Assembly: GCA_023382655.1 (NCBI GenBank)
Contig: JAHDWK010000005.1
Span: 124,001 to 188,000, forward strand
Direction: 5' to 3'
From: Anaerolineae bacterium
Lineage (GTDB): Bacteria; Chloroflexota; Anaerolineae; Promineifilales; Promineifilaceae
DNA: 64,000 bases
In this document: positions 42,803 through 51,222 of the stretch, piece by piece
How positions within the stretch are numbered: position 1 is the stretch's first letter
Layout of the letters: each line of letters starts with the position of its first letter
Made by a program: the position numbers and the translations under genes
The notes under the pieces: model-generated
The model's database searches: none
What the model was told of the DNA's origin: nothing
The model's input: only the letters and a program-made list of their open reading frames with translations

Positions 42803-44800
42803 TCAAAACAAAAGCTGCGGCAGCATGAACAACATGGGCAGCAGGTTTACCAGCAGAAAAAGAAACAAAACCACGCCAATTACTGTGCCCAGGTTGGGGC
42901 CACTTTTGCTTTTGACGACCTGCCCGGCAATCAGTTGCTTGACGGCGCGGATGGTGTGCCGCACGGCCGTGTCCATCTCCCACCGACCCACGCCAGCCCA
43001 ATCCCAACCCGGTTCTGGCCTGGGGATGAGCAGTTTGTGGCCGGGGCTGGCCGAAACCGCCGCCAACATTTCCATGTCTGTTTCGCCGTGTACCACATAC
43101 GGGGTCGCTATCGTCCAGGGGCCGACGATGATCTGGGCCGTGCTGAGCGCTTCTCGCGCCGGGATGGGTTCTTCGGCCGTGTGCAGCGTTTCGTTTGCCA
43201 GAGCGGTCAGGCCAATGGGATGCAGGATGACGGTGGGCAGCGCTTCGTGCAGGTCGTGGATCAGGCGTTCGGCAAAACGGCCGTCTTCATCATCCACCAC
43301 CGCCACATGCACCGTTTGCGCCTGCCGCGCTTCCGCCTGTTTGAAGGCGGCATTGTCCAGGCGCAGCAGCCGCCCATGATACAACCAGACGCCGACCGCC
43401 AGCAGAGCATAAGCCACTGCCTGAGCCATATCCGCCGCCAGATTCACGGCCGTGCGCCCACCCAACAGCAGGTAGATGATTTGCGACACCGCATAAACGC
43501 TGGTGCCCAAAAAGGTGAGCGTTGCCACCAGCAGGTACAAGTACAAATACAACCGGCGCACCACCGAACGTCGCGCCAACTCGCCGGCCTTGCCAGAGAA
43601 GCCCACTTCCATCTGGATTTTCCGCCAGGGTACAATCCAGACGACCAGCCCGGCAATGAGCACGGCCGTAAACCAGGCTGTCTGCTCCCGGAGATTGTGG
43701 CTGATGAACTGCCCACTCGACCGGATCAGCACGCTGATGTCACCGCCCACGCCGATGAGCAGCGCCAGCAAACCAATACCGGCGATGAGATACCAGTACA
43801 ACCGTCGCACTTCCGCCTGCGCCGCCACTTCCGGGATCAGCCGTGTATCTTGCCGCAGCACAAAGAAATGGTAAGCCCAGAGTACGGCCGTGACCGCCAA
43901 TGCGCTCAGTACATTGAAAATGCTGCCGGGCGTCGCCACGTCCAACAATTGCCGGAAAAACCCGGACAACAGGATGGTCAGCCCGGACACTGTGCCCAGC
44001 GCCGCCAGGAAAATGACCAGATACAGGTAGAATTTACGCAGCGCCGACGCCTGTTCCCGTGGCCCGCCAAAGATAAACATCCCTTCGGCTTTGCGCCAGA
44101 AGTAAAGCCAGCCCACCGCACCTATTAGCAGACCGGTAACGGCCGTGACCAGTGTTTGTTCAGTGGCGACAATGTAGTTGCGGCTGAATTGGAACAGCAG
44201 CCAGCGCAGCACAGCGCCGCTACCTACACTCAACAGCACCAACGAGCCGAAGGTGAACAGATACACATACAGCCGGTGAATAACTGCCAGATCATTTGTT
44301 TCGGCAACCTGGCTGCGGTCAACCACCGTCAGCCAGTGATGGTATGCCCACAGCACTGTCAGGATGACGAGGGCGACGGCCGTGTACACCAGATTGGCCC
44401 TGTCCGGCAGTTGCATGCTCCAGGAGGGGATTCGCAGTTCCATCCCCAACGCCAGCCGTAGCGCCGACGCCACTAAGCCAAAGGCGTTGGTGAAGATGGG
44501 GATGGCAAAGGCCGTCATCATGACATACAGATACAGCCGCCGCAGCAGTGCGCCATGCTCTTCCTCATCCCGATGCGCCAGCCGTTCTGCCCACAACCAG
44601 TGCGCCAGGTAAATGGGCAGGCCAATGATGATCACCGCCAGTTGCATGGCGATAATTTCCGTCTGATAAGAGATGTTGTTCCGCAAGGGGTTCAACGCCG
44701 GCGTCAGCAAATTACGCAGCAGGGCAATAACCGCCCAGGCCACCGCATTCAGGCTGACGGCCGTGACCACAAACATATAAACCCGTCGTATATTCGCCAT
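42803..44800 (-). CDS. Multi-repeat DUF5671-like membrane protein
   Basis: The 665-residue protein is made of about four repeats of a helical unit containing RRLYLYVMM/RRLYWYLIA followed by three more transmembrane helices, the pattern of DUF5671. In all about 16 hydrophobic segments are visible. The soluble C-terminal part (about 500-640) has VAVVDDEDGRFAERL and IIVGPWTIATPYV, reminiscent of a small alpha/beta domain, and the last helix is followed by the C-terminus. GAGGAG eight bases before the ATG supports the start. The function of DUF5671 is unknown; repeated four-helix units suggest a channel, transporter or large sensor. Confidence 0.65.
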   Translation of the reverse strand: MANIRRVYMFVVTAVSLNAVAWAVIALLRNLLTPALNPLRNNISYQTEIIAMQLAVIIIGLPIYLAHWLWAERLAHRDEEEHGALLRRLYLYVMMTAFAIPIFTNAFGLVASALRLALGMELRIPSWSMQLPDRANLVYTAVALVILTVLWAYHHWLTVVDRSQVAETNDLAVIHRLYVYLFTFGSLVLLSVGSGAVLRWLLFQFSRNYIVATEQTLVTAVTGLLIGAVGWLYFWRKAEGMFIFGGPREQASALRKFYLYLVIFLAALGTVSGLTILLSGFFRQLLDVATPGSIFNVLSALAVTAVLWAYHFFVLRQDTRLIPEVAAQAEVRRLYWYLIAGIGLLALLIGVGGDISVLIRSSGQFISHNLREQTAWFTAVLIAGLVVWIVPWRKIQMEVGFSGKAGELARRSVVRRLYLYLYLLVATLTFLGTSVYAVSQIIYLLLGGRTAVNLAADMAQAVAYALLAVGVWLYHGRLLRLDNAAFKQAEARQAQTVHVAVVDDEDGRFAERLIHDLHEALPTVILHPIGLTALANETLHTAEEPIPAREALSTAQIIVGPWTIATPYVVHGETDMEMLAAVSASPGHKLLIPRPEPGWDWAGVGRWEMDTAVRHTIRAVKQLIAGQVVKSKSGPNLGTVIGVVLFLFLLVNLLPMLFMLPQLLF

Positions 44801-44822
44801 CTCACACGCTCCTCAAGTTCGC

Positions 44823-44873
44823 AGTTTGTAGTAGGCGATTTATCGCCCTCTTACTAAAGTGACTACTACAAAC
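44823..44873. repeat. Degenerate TTTGTAG...GCGATTTATCGC hairpin
   Basis: Outer arms TTTGTAGTAG and CTACTACAAA with an inner GGCGATTTATCGCC hairpin; related to the perfect copy at 2007-2040. Confidence 0.7.
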
Positions 44874-44875
44874 CA

Positions 44876-45373
44876 TTAACGACACCAATACTCCTGGCTC
44901 GTCCCCCAACAATTGGACCAATACATGTCAGCCTCGCTCACCTTCCATTCGCCTGCTTCCGGTGTCAGGTGCATAGTGAAGGTTTGGGAGAGTTCGCGGC
45001 TGCCAAACAATCCGTCGTTGTAAAAGGTAGTTTTGCGTATGGTGACAATCGCCTCCTCTTCGTTTTGCTGCTTTACCGAGTCCACCGCCAGCGCATAGTC
45101 ACCACCCGTCTCAAAGAGCCAACTGTTTTGGCGGGCATCATCGGCCAGGTTGTCTGCGTCGGTGGGGTATTTGAAGGTAGTGGGGAGGTATTGGTAGGCG
45201 CGTTCAAAATCCCCCTGTTGCAGCGCCAGCAAATAGTTGTGCGCGGCTCCCTCTGGGGTGCTGTCATCTTGGTAAGTCGGCTCTGGCCGCAGCAGCACCA
45301 CCGAAAAAGCCACAATCACCAGCAAGACCACGCCAAACACAATGCCAAATAGAAATTTGTTTGAGCCTTGCAT
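44876..45373 (-). CDS. Membrane-anchored NTF2-like (DUF4878-type) protein
   Basis: The 165-residue protein has a single N-terminal transmembrane helix (FLFGIVFGVVLLVIVAFSVVLL) and an extracytoplasmic domain that begins TPEGAAHNYLLALQQGDFERAYQYL, the start pattern of NTF2-like/DUF4878 lipoprotein domains. The C-terminus WKVSEADMYWSNCW has two Cys that may pair. GGAG eight bases before the ATG at 45373 supports the start. Function unknown; such domains often act as accessory ligand-binding modules at the cell surface. Confidence 0.65.
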   Translation of the reverse strand: MQGSNKFLFGIVFGVVLLVIVAFSVVLLRPEPTYQDDSTPEGAAHNYLLALQQGDFERAYQYLPTTFKYPTDADNLADDARQNSWLFETGGDYALAVDSVKQQNEEEAIVTIRKTTFYNDGLFGSRELSQTFTMHLTPEAGEWKVSEADMYWSNCWGTSQEYWCR

Positions 45374-45540
45374 CGGACACACTCCAGACCAGTCCGGTAG
45401 GCGTGAAGACCTCTACCGAACCGGAAAAAGGTCTAATCTGCCTTTCTACAGGGTAATCCGTTGGCAGGTCGAACGCCAGTGCCAAAAAGCACACGTTTAT
45501 ACTTACATTCGGAGGGAGGCGTGAGGGGGATACCTCTGGT

Positions 45541-45556
45541 CACGCATCACGCATCA
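45541..45556. repeat. Short CACGCAT heptamer array
   Basis: Two to three units, directly downstream of the tandem Nudix gene (minus strand). The stretch 45374-45559 holds no convincing gene. Confidence 0.6.
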
Positions 45557-45559
45557 TAG

Positions 45560-46513
45560 TCAAAAAACGGTGTATGGATGATTCGCCAGCGCGTCTTGCA
45601 GCGGACGGCCGTGTGGCACAATCATCTGTGGTAGCCCATCCGGCGCAAAAAAACGGGCGTCCAATGATTCAACGGCGTCGGCTTGCAAACGGCCGCCGGT
45701 AATGTGGCAGGCAAAAAAAGTACGGGCGATCTTCACCTGGTCGCCGTTGGGGTAGGTGATCCTGTCCACCGGGTCTGAATAGACGCCGATAACGCGGCTG
45801 GGCTGCACCTGCAAACCCGTTTCTTCCCACACTTCCTGGATCATCGCCTGCTCTACCCGCTCCCCCAATTCCACACCACCGCCGGGAAAACACCATAAGC
45901 CGTTGTCCCGCCGCTGCTGCAACAGGATATGCCCGGCCTCATTCTGAATAAATGCGACCGCACCGGCCATGATGTATGGCGCCTGCCCGATGTGTTGCCG
46001 CAGATATTGGTAATAGGGGACGGCGGCGCGGTTTTGGCCCGGTGCGCCGCGATTAAACGAGGCGAATGGTTGGTTGGCGTTTAGGTCGGCCAGCATGGCC
46101 TGGTACCAGGGCAGGGTAGGGGGGCATTGGCTGGCGGGCAGCCATTGGAGGGTGCGCCCTTCACGGCCGTCGGCCTGCAACCTTCCCCCCTCCACCCGGC
46201 AGGCAAAACAAAAGGAGATTTGCTGCACCTGGTCGCCGTTGGGGTAGGTTACGTCATAATCAGGCGAGGAGTAAACGCCAACCACCCGCGTAGGGGTGAC
46301 GCGCAGCCCCGTTTCTTCATGCACCTCGCGCACGGCGCAGGCGGGCAGCGATTCCTCCAGTTCCAGCACCCCACCCGGCAGCCCCCAGGTATCAAAATCG
46401 GTGCGGTGCTGCCACAGGACACGGCCGTGACCATCCTCCACCACCGCGCTTGTATACACCAATAAAACCTTGCGCGTGCCCACCCGCTCGCGTAACCATT
46501 CCAGATATGCCAT
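45560..46513 (-). CDS. Tandem Nudix hydrolase, two domains
   Basis: The 317-residue protein has two Nudix domains in one chain, each with its Nudix box: GGVLELEESLPACAVREVHEETGL in the first (exact GX5EX7REUXEEXGU) and GGGVELGERVEQAMIQEVWEETGL in the second, where the Arg of REU is Gln. Both contain a second match GVYS...YPNGDQV after the box, so the halves are duplicates of each other. Nudix enzymes hydrolyse nucleoside diphosphates linked to another group; the substrates here are unknown. The second half may have altered catalysis. GGAG five bases upstream supports the ATG at 46513. Confidence 0.82.
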   Translation of the reverse strand: MAYLEWLRERVGTRKVLLVYTSAVVEDGHGRVLWQHRTDFDTWGLPGGVLELEESLPACAVREVHEETGLRVTPTRVVGVYSSPDYDVTYPNGDQVQQISFCFACRVEGGRLQADGREGRTLQWLPASQCPPTLPWYQAMLADLNANQPFASFNRGAPGQNRAAVPYYQYLRQHIGQAPYIMAGAVAFIQNEAGHILLQQRRDNGLWCFPGGGVELGERVEQAMIQEVWEETGLQVQPSRVIGVYSDPVDRITYPNGDQVKIARTFFACHITGGRLQADAVESLDARFFAPDGLPQMIVPHGRPLQDALANHPYTVF

Positions 46514-46530
46514 AACACTCCTTCAACTAA

Positions 46531-46629
46531 ATTTAACGCAAAGATGCAAAGGGGCAAAGAAGTGAGAGAGAATCAAAGATGACGCAGATGACGCAGATTA
46601 CTTATCTGTAAAATCTGCGTCATCTTTGA
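46531..46629. repeat. TTTAACGCAAAG repeat and 17-bp inverted repeat
   Basis: Positions 46531-46560 match the in-gene copy at 6751. Perfect arms at 46573-46589 and 46613-46629 (TCAAAGATGACGCAGAT type) flank a 23-nt loop that repeats part of the arm. Both lie between the divergent Nudix and 795-residue protein genes. Confidence 0.8.
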
Positions 46630-46685
46630 CACTCAACGATGCAAACCCCCTCCTTATCTGGATAAAAATGTGTTAATCTTGCGGC

Positions 46686-49073
46686 ATGACTGCCCCGAAC
46701 CCGTATGCCCAGGCTTCTATTAAAACGGCCGATAACCTGCGCGCGATTGCCCATTCCACGGCCGTGCGTGACCTCTCTCAGCTTTCCTTGCCGGAGATTG
46801 ACACGGCCGTAGACGCTATCGCCCGCCTGGCCCCCGCCGGGAACGTGCCCGGCGTCATTTTGAACGGGCTGGCGCGGCTGCCAGGCCGTCGCCCACCCAC
46901 CGCCAATGTCCACCGGGACATCAACCTGTTGTTCAAAGGGGTGGAGGCGGCGTTGGACAAAGCGGCGTATGGCGCCTTTTTTGCCGGGCCGGCGGCCGTC
47001 ATGCGTGGCTACCAGCAGTTACTCAAACTGGCGGGCAAGGAGCCAACGGCCGCTTTCCCGGAAGGCGTGTGGCAGTTTTACGTGCAATATGCCGGCCGCG
47101 AAGACAGCGCCCGCCACACCTTCGAGACGCGCGGTTTTGACGCCATGCTGGGCAAACACCAGATCGCTCTGCATCCGGTAGACCGCATAACCGCCTGGCT
47201 GATGGCCGCCATTCACCTGCTGCACCAATATCCTGACCTGCTGGCGAATGAGTGGCGCGAGCGGGTGTACCTGGCGACGCTGCAAGAGGTCACGGCCGTG
47301 CAGCCAGACGCCGCCCATTACGCCCATCTGTACCTCACCTGGGAAAAACAACGGCCCTACGGCCGTGACCGCGACGCTGACCCCAACCACAACTTTGTCA
47401 CCTACCGCCGCCATAAATTTGACCAATTCCTGGCCGAAGCTACCGGCAACCTGAGCGCCGCTGCCTATCAGGCGTGGACGGAACGGCTGCAAACGATGCG
47501 CCAGGCGCTCAAGGAGTATCAACAGCAGCTTTCCCTCTGGGCGTATCTGGAACCGGATGCCTATGGCGAAAACCGACGGCCGTTAACCTGGGAGCAGTTG
47601 CACGTCGGTCTCATCGTTCAGGGGCGATATTATCTGATTCCGGCGAATGACCCGGAAAGTGGACGGCCGTCATCCGTCACGGCCGTGCGCGAACAGGTGG
47701 CCGCCATTCATGCCCTGCCGACGGGCATGACGGCCGTGAAACTGGCGACCCTGACCACGCTTAAACGCGCCGCGCTGGCCGAACTGCGCCGTAGTTGGAA
47801 CAAGACGCTGGCCGCCAACCTGACTCGTTTACAACACGCGCCTATCCTGTTCAATGCCGACCAACGGCCGTTACACCTCACGCTCAGCGACATCCGTCAG
47901 GGCGAACGCGGCCTGGGCGACCATCCGCTGACGCTTTTTGACACCGGTCAGAGCCTCGTTTTTGACCAATCGCAAATCTTCTTTGACAGTTCCTGGGGCG
48001 CGGCCCTGGCCGAAATTTTCACCCGCGAAGCGATGTCTTGGGCCGTTTACCTGCGTGGGCTGCCGCCGCCCACCGGCAGCGGTATGCACATCAAGCCGCT
48101 GGCTTTCCCGCTGGAACCGGCCGAGCAGCGCTACATCGAGCAGTTGCCGCGCCTCGCGCCGGAAGTCAGCGCCGAGACCGACCAGATCAACCTGTCCCTG
48201 CTGCAAACCACGCGCCAACTCTGCCAGCAGCGCAGCGAATGGCTGAACCTGACGGTCACGGATTGGCTCATCCTCTACCGCGCCATCCATGCGCTGACCT
48301 ACCAACCCGACCCCACACTGGCGGCGGAAGTGGCTGCCCTGACCCAAACACCCCGCTATGAAGCGGCGGCCGCCTTGACCCAGGCCGCTTTCACGGTTGG
48401 GCAGGTGGTCCCGGCCGTGCTTATTCCCCTGGACGCAGCCAACAGTAGCCCGCGTGACCGGTTGTATCCACTGGTTTTTGCCGCGCCGCTGCGGGAATTG
48501 GATGTGTGGGGGTTGCACGGCCGTGCCCATGACGCCCTCGCCGCCGCCAGACAAGGCGACATCCCCTTTGCCGAATTTGAACAACACCGCCGTGTTTACC
48601 TGGCGGCGTTAGCTGGCTTTGGGCAAATTCTGCACCACGCGCAGGAAATTGGCGTCCGGGGCGAGAGCGCCAGCGCTGATGCCCTCAAACGGTGGTCCAC
48701 CATGCCTGCCCCGGTACTGCGCTTCCTGGAAGCGATGCCTGATCGCTTCGACCCATTGCATGACCTGATGAAGGGGCAAGAGGTATTTGTTAACATGGAG
48801 CCGTTAGCCGCCAACAGCAGCCTGACCCGCTTCAGCACGGCCAAAGAGGACAGCGAAAAAAAGGGTCTGGCCTGGGGGGTGTTGACCGATGCTGAGGGCG
48901 TGATGCGCGTCACTTTGCGTGACTTCCGCCCCCATGTGGCCGCGCTAATCAGCATTGGTTCCAAAGCATTAGCCACCCGCCTGGCGCAGCATTACCTGGA
49001 CACCTACGCCGCCGGGCTAAACAACTACCTCCACGAACTGCGCCGCATTGCGGCGGCGAGCCGCGAACCGTAA
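46686..49073 (+). CDS. Large cytoplasmic protein of unknown family
   Basis: This encodes 795 residues with no signal peptide and no transmembrane helix. Mostly alpha-helical to about residue 400 (for example TWEKQRPYGRDRDADPNHN), then a segment LSDIRQGERGLGDHPLTLFDTGQSLVFDQSQIFFDSSWG near 400-440, and a helical C-terminus. I recognise no domain. About ten exact ACGGCCGT copies in 2.4 kb show that it is a long-resident gene of this genome. No Shine-Dalgarno sequence is visible before the ATG. It is flanked by divergent Nudix and convergent MscS genes, so it is transcribed alone and context gives no function. Confidence 0.7.
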   Translation: MTAPNPYAQASIKTADNLRAIAHSTAVRDLSQLSLPEIDTAVDAIARLAPAGNVPGVILNGLARLPGRRPPTANVHRDINLLFKGVEAALDKAAYGAFFAGPAAVMRGYQQLLKLAGKEPTAAFPEGVWQFYVQYAGREDSARHTFETRGFDAMLGKHQIALHPVDRITAWLMAAIHLLHQYPDLLANEWRERVYLATLQEVTAVQPDAAHYAHLYLTWEKQRPYGRDRDADPNHNFVTYRRHKFDQFLAEATGNLSAAAYQAWTERLQTMRQALKEYQQQLSLWAYLEPDAYGENRRPLTWEQLHVGLIVQGRYYLIPANDPESGRPSSVTAVREQVAAIHALPTGMTAVKLATLTTLKRAALAELRRSWNKTLAANLTRLQHAPILFNADQRPLHLTLSDIRQGERGLGDHPLTLFDTGQSLVFDQSQIFFDSSWGAALAEIFTREAMSWAVYLRGLPPPTGSGMHIKPLAFPLEPAEQRYIEQLPRLAPEVSAETDQINLSLLQTTRQLCQQRSEWLNLTVTDWLILYRAIHALTYQPDPTLAAEVAALTQTPRYEAAAALTQAAFTVGQVVPAVLIPLDAANSSPRDRLYPLVFAAPLRELDVWGLHGRAHDALAAARQGDIPFAEFEQHRRVYLAALAGFGQILHHAQEIGVRGESASADALKRWSTMPAPVLRFLEAMPDRFDPLHDLMKGQEVFVNMEPLAANSSLTRFSTAKEDSEKKGLAWGVLTDAEGVMRVTLRDFRPHVAALISIGSKALATRLAQHYLDTYAAGLNNYLHELRRIAAASREP

Positions 49074-49140
49074 CCCGTGATTCGTAACCCGTGATTCGTA
49101 ACCCGAAGTCCGATTACGGATCACGGTTTACGAATTACGA
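49071..49140. repeat. GTAACCC/GTGATTC heptamers spanning two stop codons
   Basis: The array begins in the stop of the 795-residue protein gene (TAA 49071-49073) and ends in the stop of the convergent MscS gene (TTA at 49135-49137 on the plus strand), so both stops lie in the repeat. The outer units are mirrored. Confidence 0.8.
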
Positions 49141-50070
49141 TTGAGGCTCCCTCTCCACCTGAATCTCGGTCTGAATGGGGTAGGGAATCTCGATACCGGC
49201 CTGAGCAAATGCTTTCTGGATAGCAATGATGGCCGGGTGTTTGGCGGTGAAGGGGTTGGTGACACGGCTGTCAATCCAATAATTCAGCGTAAAATCAATG
49301 GAATAAGTGTTAAACGTATGGAAATGTAGTACCGGCGCGGGATCATCCAGCACATCCGGCAGGGTTTGAATGACGCGCAGCGCGACCCGCTGCACCAGTT
49401 CCAGGTCGCTGTCATAGGCTACACCGATGGGCAGGCTGACGCGCCATGTGGCCTGCCGGCTGAAATTGGTGATTGGCTCGGTAAACACGTGGGCATTGGG
49501 AATGAGGACATTGTGACCATCGCGTGTGCGCAGTTCGGTTGTACGTAAATCTACTGAAAGGACGGTGCCGGTGAATTCGTCAATCTGAATCATGTCGCCC
49601 AGTTCAAAGGGTTTTTGAATTAACAGCAGCAGCCCGGCGATGACGTTTTGGCTGATGTCTTGCAAGGCAAAACCCAGGGTGAAGCCGAGGATGCCCAGGC
49701 CGGCCAGAAACGTGGTCACTTCAAAATTGACCTGCCGCAGGGCGGTAATCATGCCCACAATGACAATGGACCAGCGCATGATGTAATAAACCAGTAAGAT
49801 AATACCGGCGTCCATTCGGCGCTTTTCCATGATGTGGCGCACCACCTTGCTGATCCAGGCGGCCAGGTAAAGAGTAATGACAAACAGCACCATTGCCGCC
49901 AGCATTTTGGGCAGGAACAGGAAAAAGCCCACCAGGATACTTTGCAAAGTGGCCGAGATGGCTTCCGGCGAGGAGAGGTCGTGTGGTTGGGTGGTGGTTT
50001 GGGTGGCGCAACCGGTCAACAGCAAGAACACGGCCGTGACCAGCAAAATCTGTAATACCCGCTTTTTCAT
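49135..50070 (-). CDS. Small-conductance mechanosensitive channel, MscS family
   Basis: The 311-residue protein starts with a hydrophobic segment and a lipobox-like LLTGC, then three transmembrane helices, the pore helix GLGILGFTLGFALQDISQN, and the MscS beta domain with IQKPFELGDMIQIDEFTGTVLSVDLRTTELRTRDG and LIPNAHVF. It opens on membrane stretch and releases solutes. The ATG at 50068-50070 is chosen; upstream residues (ITHHASRIT) are translated heptamer repeat. A cleaved, lipid-anchored N-terminus would be unusual for an MscS channel; the Cys may simply be part of the first helix. Confidence 0.8.
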   Translation of the reverse strand: MKKRVLQILLVTAVFLLLTGCATQTTTQPHDLSSPEAISATLQSILVGFFLFLPKMLAAMVLFVITLYLAAWISKVVRHIMEKRRMDAGIILLVYYIMRWSIVIVGMITALRQVNFEVTTFLAGLGILGFTLGFALQDISQNVIAGLLLLIQKPFELGDMIQIDEFTGTVLSVDLRTTELRTRDGHNVLIPNAHVFTEPITNFSRQATWRVSLPIGVAYDSDLELVQRVALRVIQTLPDVLDDPAPVLHFHTFNTYSIDFTLNYWIDSRVTNPFTAKHPAIIAIQKAFAQAGIEIPYPIQTEIQVEREPQS

Positions 50071-50085
50071 CACAAATAAACCTTT

Positions 50086-50146
50086 TGTGATGCGTGATGC
50101 GTGATGCGTGATTTTCCGGTCACGCATCACGCATCACGTATCACGG
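50086..50146. repeat. GATGCGT/CACGCAT heptamers forming a hairpin
   Basis: GTGATGC units (50086-50111) are mirrored by GCATCAC units (50120-50146); the second half contains the stop codon of the CBM9-like gene (50141-50143). Confidence 0.85.
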
Positions 50147-51046
50147 TTCCAGTTCCAACGACCCCCAACTGCTGGGGTCCAGCCAGCGGCGGGTAGCAAC
50201 GTGAGAAAGCATCAGTTCTTGCACGGCCGTGCCCCGTGTGTCCAGGTCGTTGATGCTGAAAGCAGCGCCGATCACCAGGTTGGCCGCCGGTTGCAGGGCC
50301 AGGTCAGACCAGGGAATTGCCAGTTCGAGGTCGTAGCCGACGGCCGTTTGCCGCGCCGCCACCTGTGCTCCTGAGCCAATAAAATCATTCATCACCCCCT
50401 GCGCATCGCCCCGAAAACGGAATGCGCCCGCTGCCCGGTCGCTAAAGTTGCCCGGCGAAATGACATATTGGTAATCATCGCTGTTGACGCCAGGGCCATA
50501 ATCGGCCTGGATGTTGGTATCAAACTGCAATTCCAGGCTGTCGCCCAGGTAGGCAAACTTCGTTTCGCGGGTTTGCACATGCACATCGTCAGTAACAGCC
50601 ACCGCCAGGTATAAATTCTGCTCATCCCAGCCAATGCGCCAGAGGGATTCCACATCCATCGTGCCATCCCAGGAACTCTCTTGCTCCACGATATGCGGCG
50701 CGGTAAAGGGTGGGATGCTGCCCCATTCGTCCAGATTGCCGTCAATGGTGGGAGGCGTGGAGAGGCGCACGGCCGTGACCCGGCCATCCGGGTTAGTGGC
50801 GGCTAAGGTAACGGTGGCAGCAGGGATAGGAGTATCGGTAGGAGCAGTTGTGGGCGCGAGTGTGGCTGGCGGCGGCAACAGTTCCGTCTCCTCGCCCCGC
50901 TCCGTGCCGGTCATAAAGATGATGACGGCACTGGCCAGGGTAACGGCCGTGCAACACAACACCAGCGCCCCTAGTCCAACCACGAGCCAGCCCATCGGGA
51001 TGTTACTAAAAGAAAAACCGCTGTTTTGATTTTCAGGTGTTTGCAT
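50141..51046 (-). CDS. Membrane-anchored CBM9/DOMON-like carbohydrate-binding protein
   Basis: The 301-residue protein has an N-terminal transmembrane helix (WLVVGLGALVLCCTAVTLASAVII), a Thr/Pro-rich spacer and a ~190-residue beta sandwich with TPPTIDGNLDEWG, LWRIGWDEQNLYLAVAVTDD, FDTNIQADYG and GYDLELAIPWSDL, the sequence landmarks of family 9 carbohydrate-binding and related domains. It may bind glycan ends at the cell surface. The start at 51046 is chosen because the preceding residues lie in the non-coding repeat region. Its C-terminal codons run into a heptamer array. Confidence 0.75.
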   Translation of the reverse strand: MQTPENQNSGFSFSNIPMGWLVVGLGALVLCCTAVTLASAVIIFMTGTERGEETELLPPPATLAPTTAPTDTPIPAATVTLAATNPDGRVTAVRLSTPPTIDGNLDEWGSIPPFTAPHIVEQESSWDGTMDVESLWRIGWDEQNLYLAVAVTDDVHVQTRETKFAYLGDSLELQFDTNIQADYGPGVNSDDYQYVISPGNFSDRAAGAFRFRGDAQGVMNDFIGSGAQVAARQTAVGYDLELAIPWSDLALQPAANLVIGAAFSINDLDTRGTAVQELMLSHVATRRWLDPSSWGSLELEP

Positions 51047-51057
51047 AATCTTTTGTC

Positions 51058-51084
51058 GTAACGCGATTTGCCAAATCACGTTAC
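51058..51084. repeat. GTAACGCGATTTG palindrome
   Basis: GTAACGCGATTT, GCC, AAATCACGTTAC: a hairpin with one mismatch, related to the one after the aminotransferase gene (about 32366-32387). Confidence 0.65.
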
Positions 51085-51131
51085 AAGGGTTTGTAGCCAA
51101 AATGAATCATAGCCGATAATTTATGGTTTAC

Positions 51132-51137
51132 TATAAT
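51132..51137 (+). promoter_or_regulatory. Possible -10 box for the kinase operon
   Basis: A perfect TATAAT at 51132-51137 with no recognisable -35 at 17-18 bp. The hairpin at 51172-51205 would then lie in the leader before the kinase gene. Weak evidence. Confidence 0.3.
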
Positions 51138-51171
51138 GGTGGCACATTTCGGACGGCACGACAAGCTAGAA

Positions 51172-51205
51172 AGAAGTTCAACTTTTTAGGAAAAGTTGAA
51201 CTTCT
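51172..51205. repeat. 15-bp inverted repeat AGAAGTTCAACTTTT
   Basis: Perfect arms 51172-51186 and 51191-51205 with a 4-nt loop. It ends 17 bp before the first kinase start and could regulate translation if transcribed in the leader. Confidence 0.8.
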
Positions 51206-51222
51206 GAAATTGAAACAAGCTA

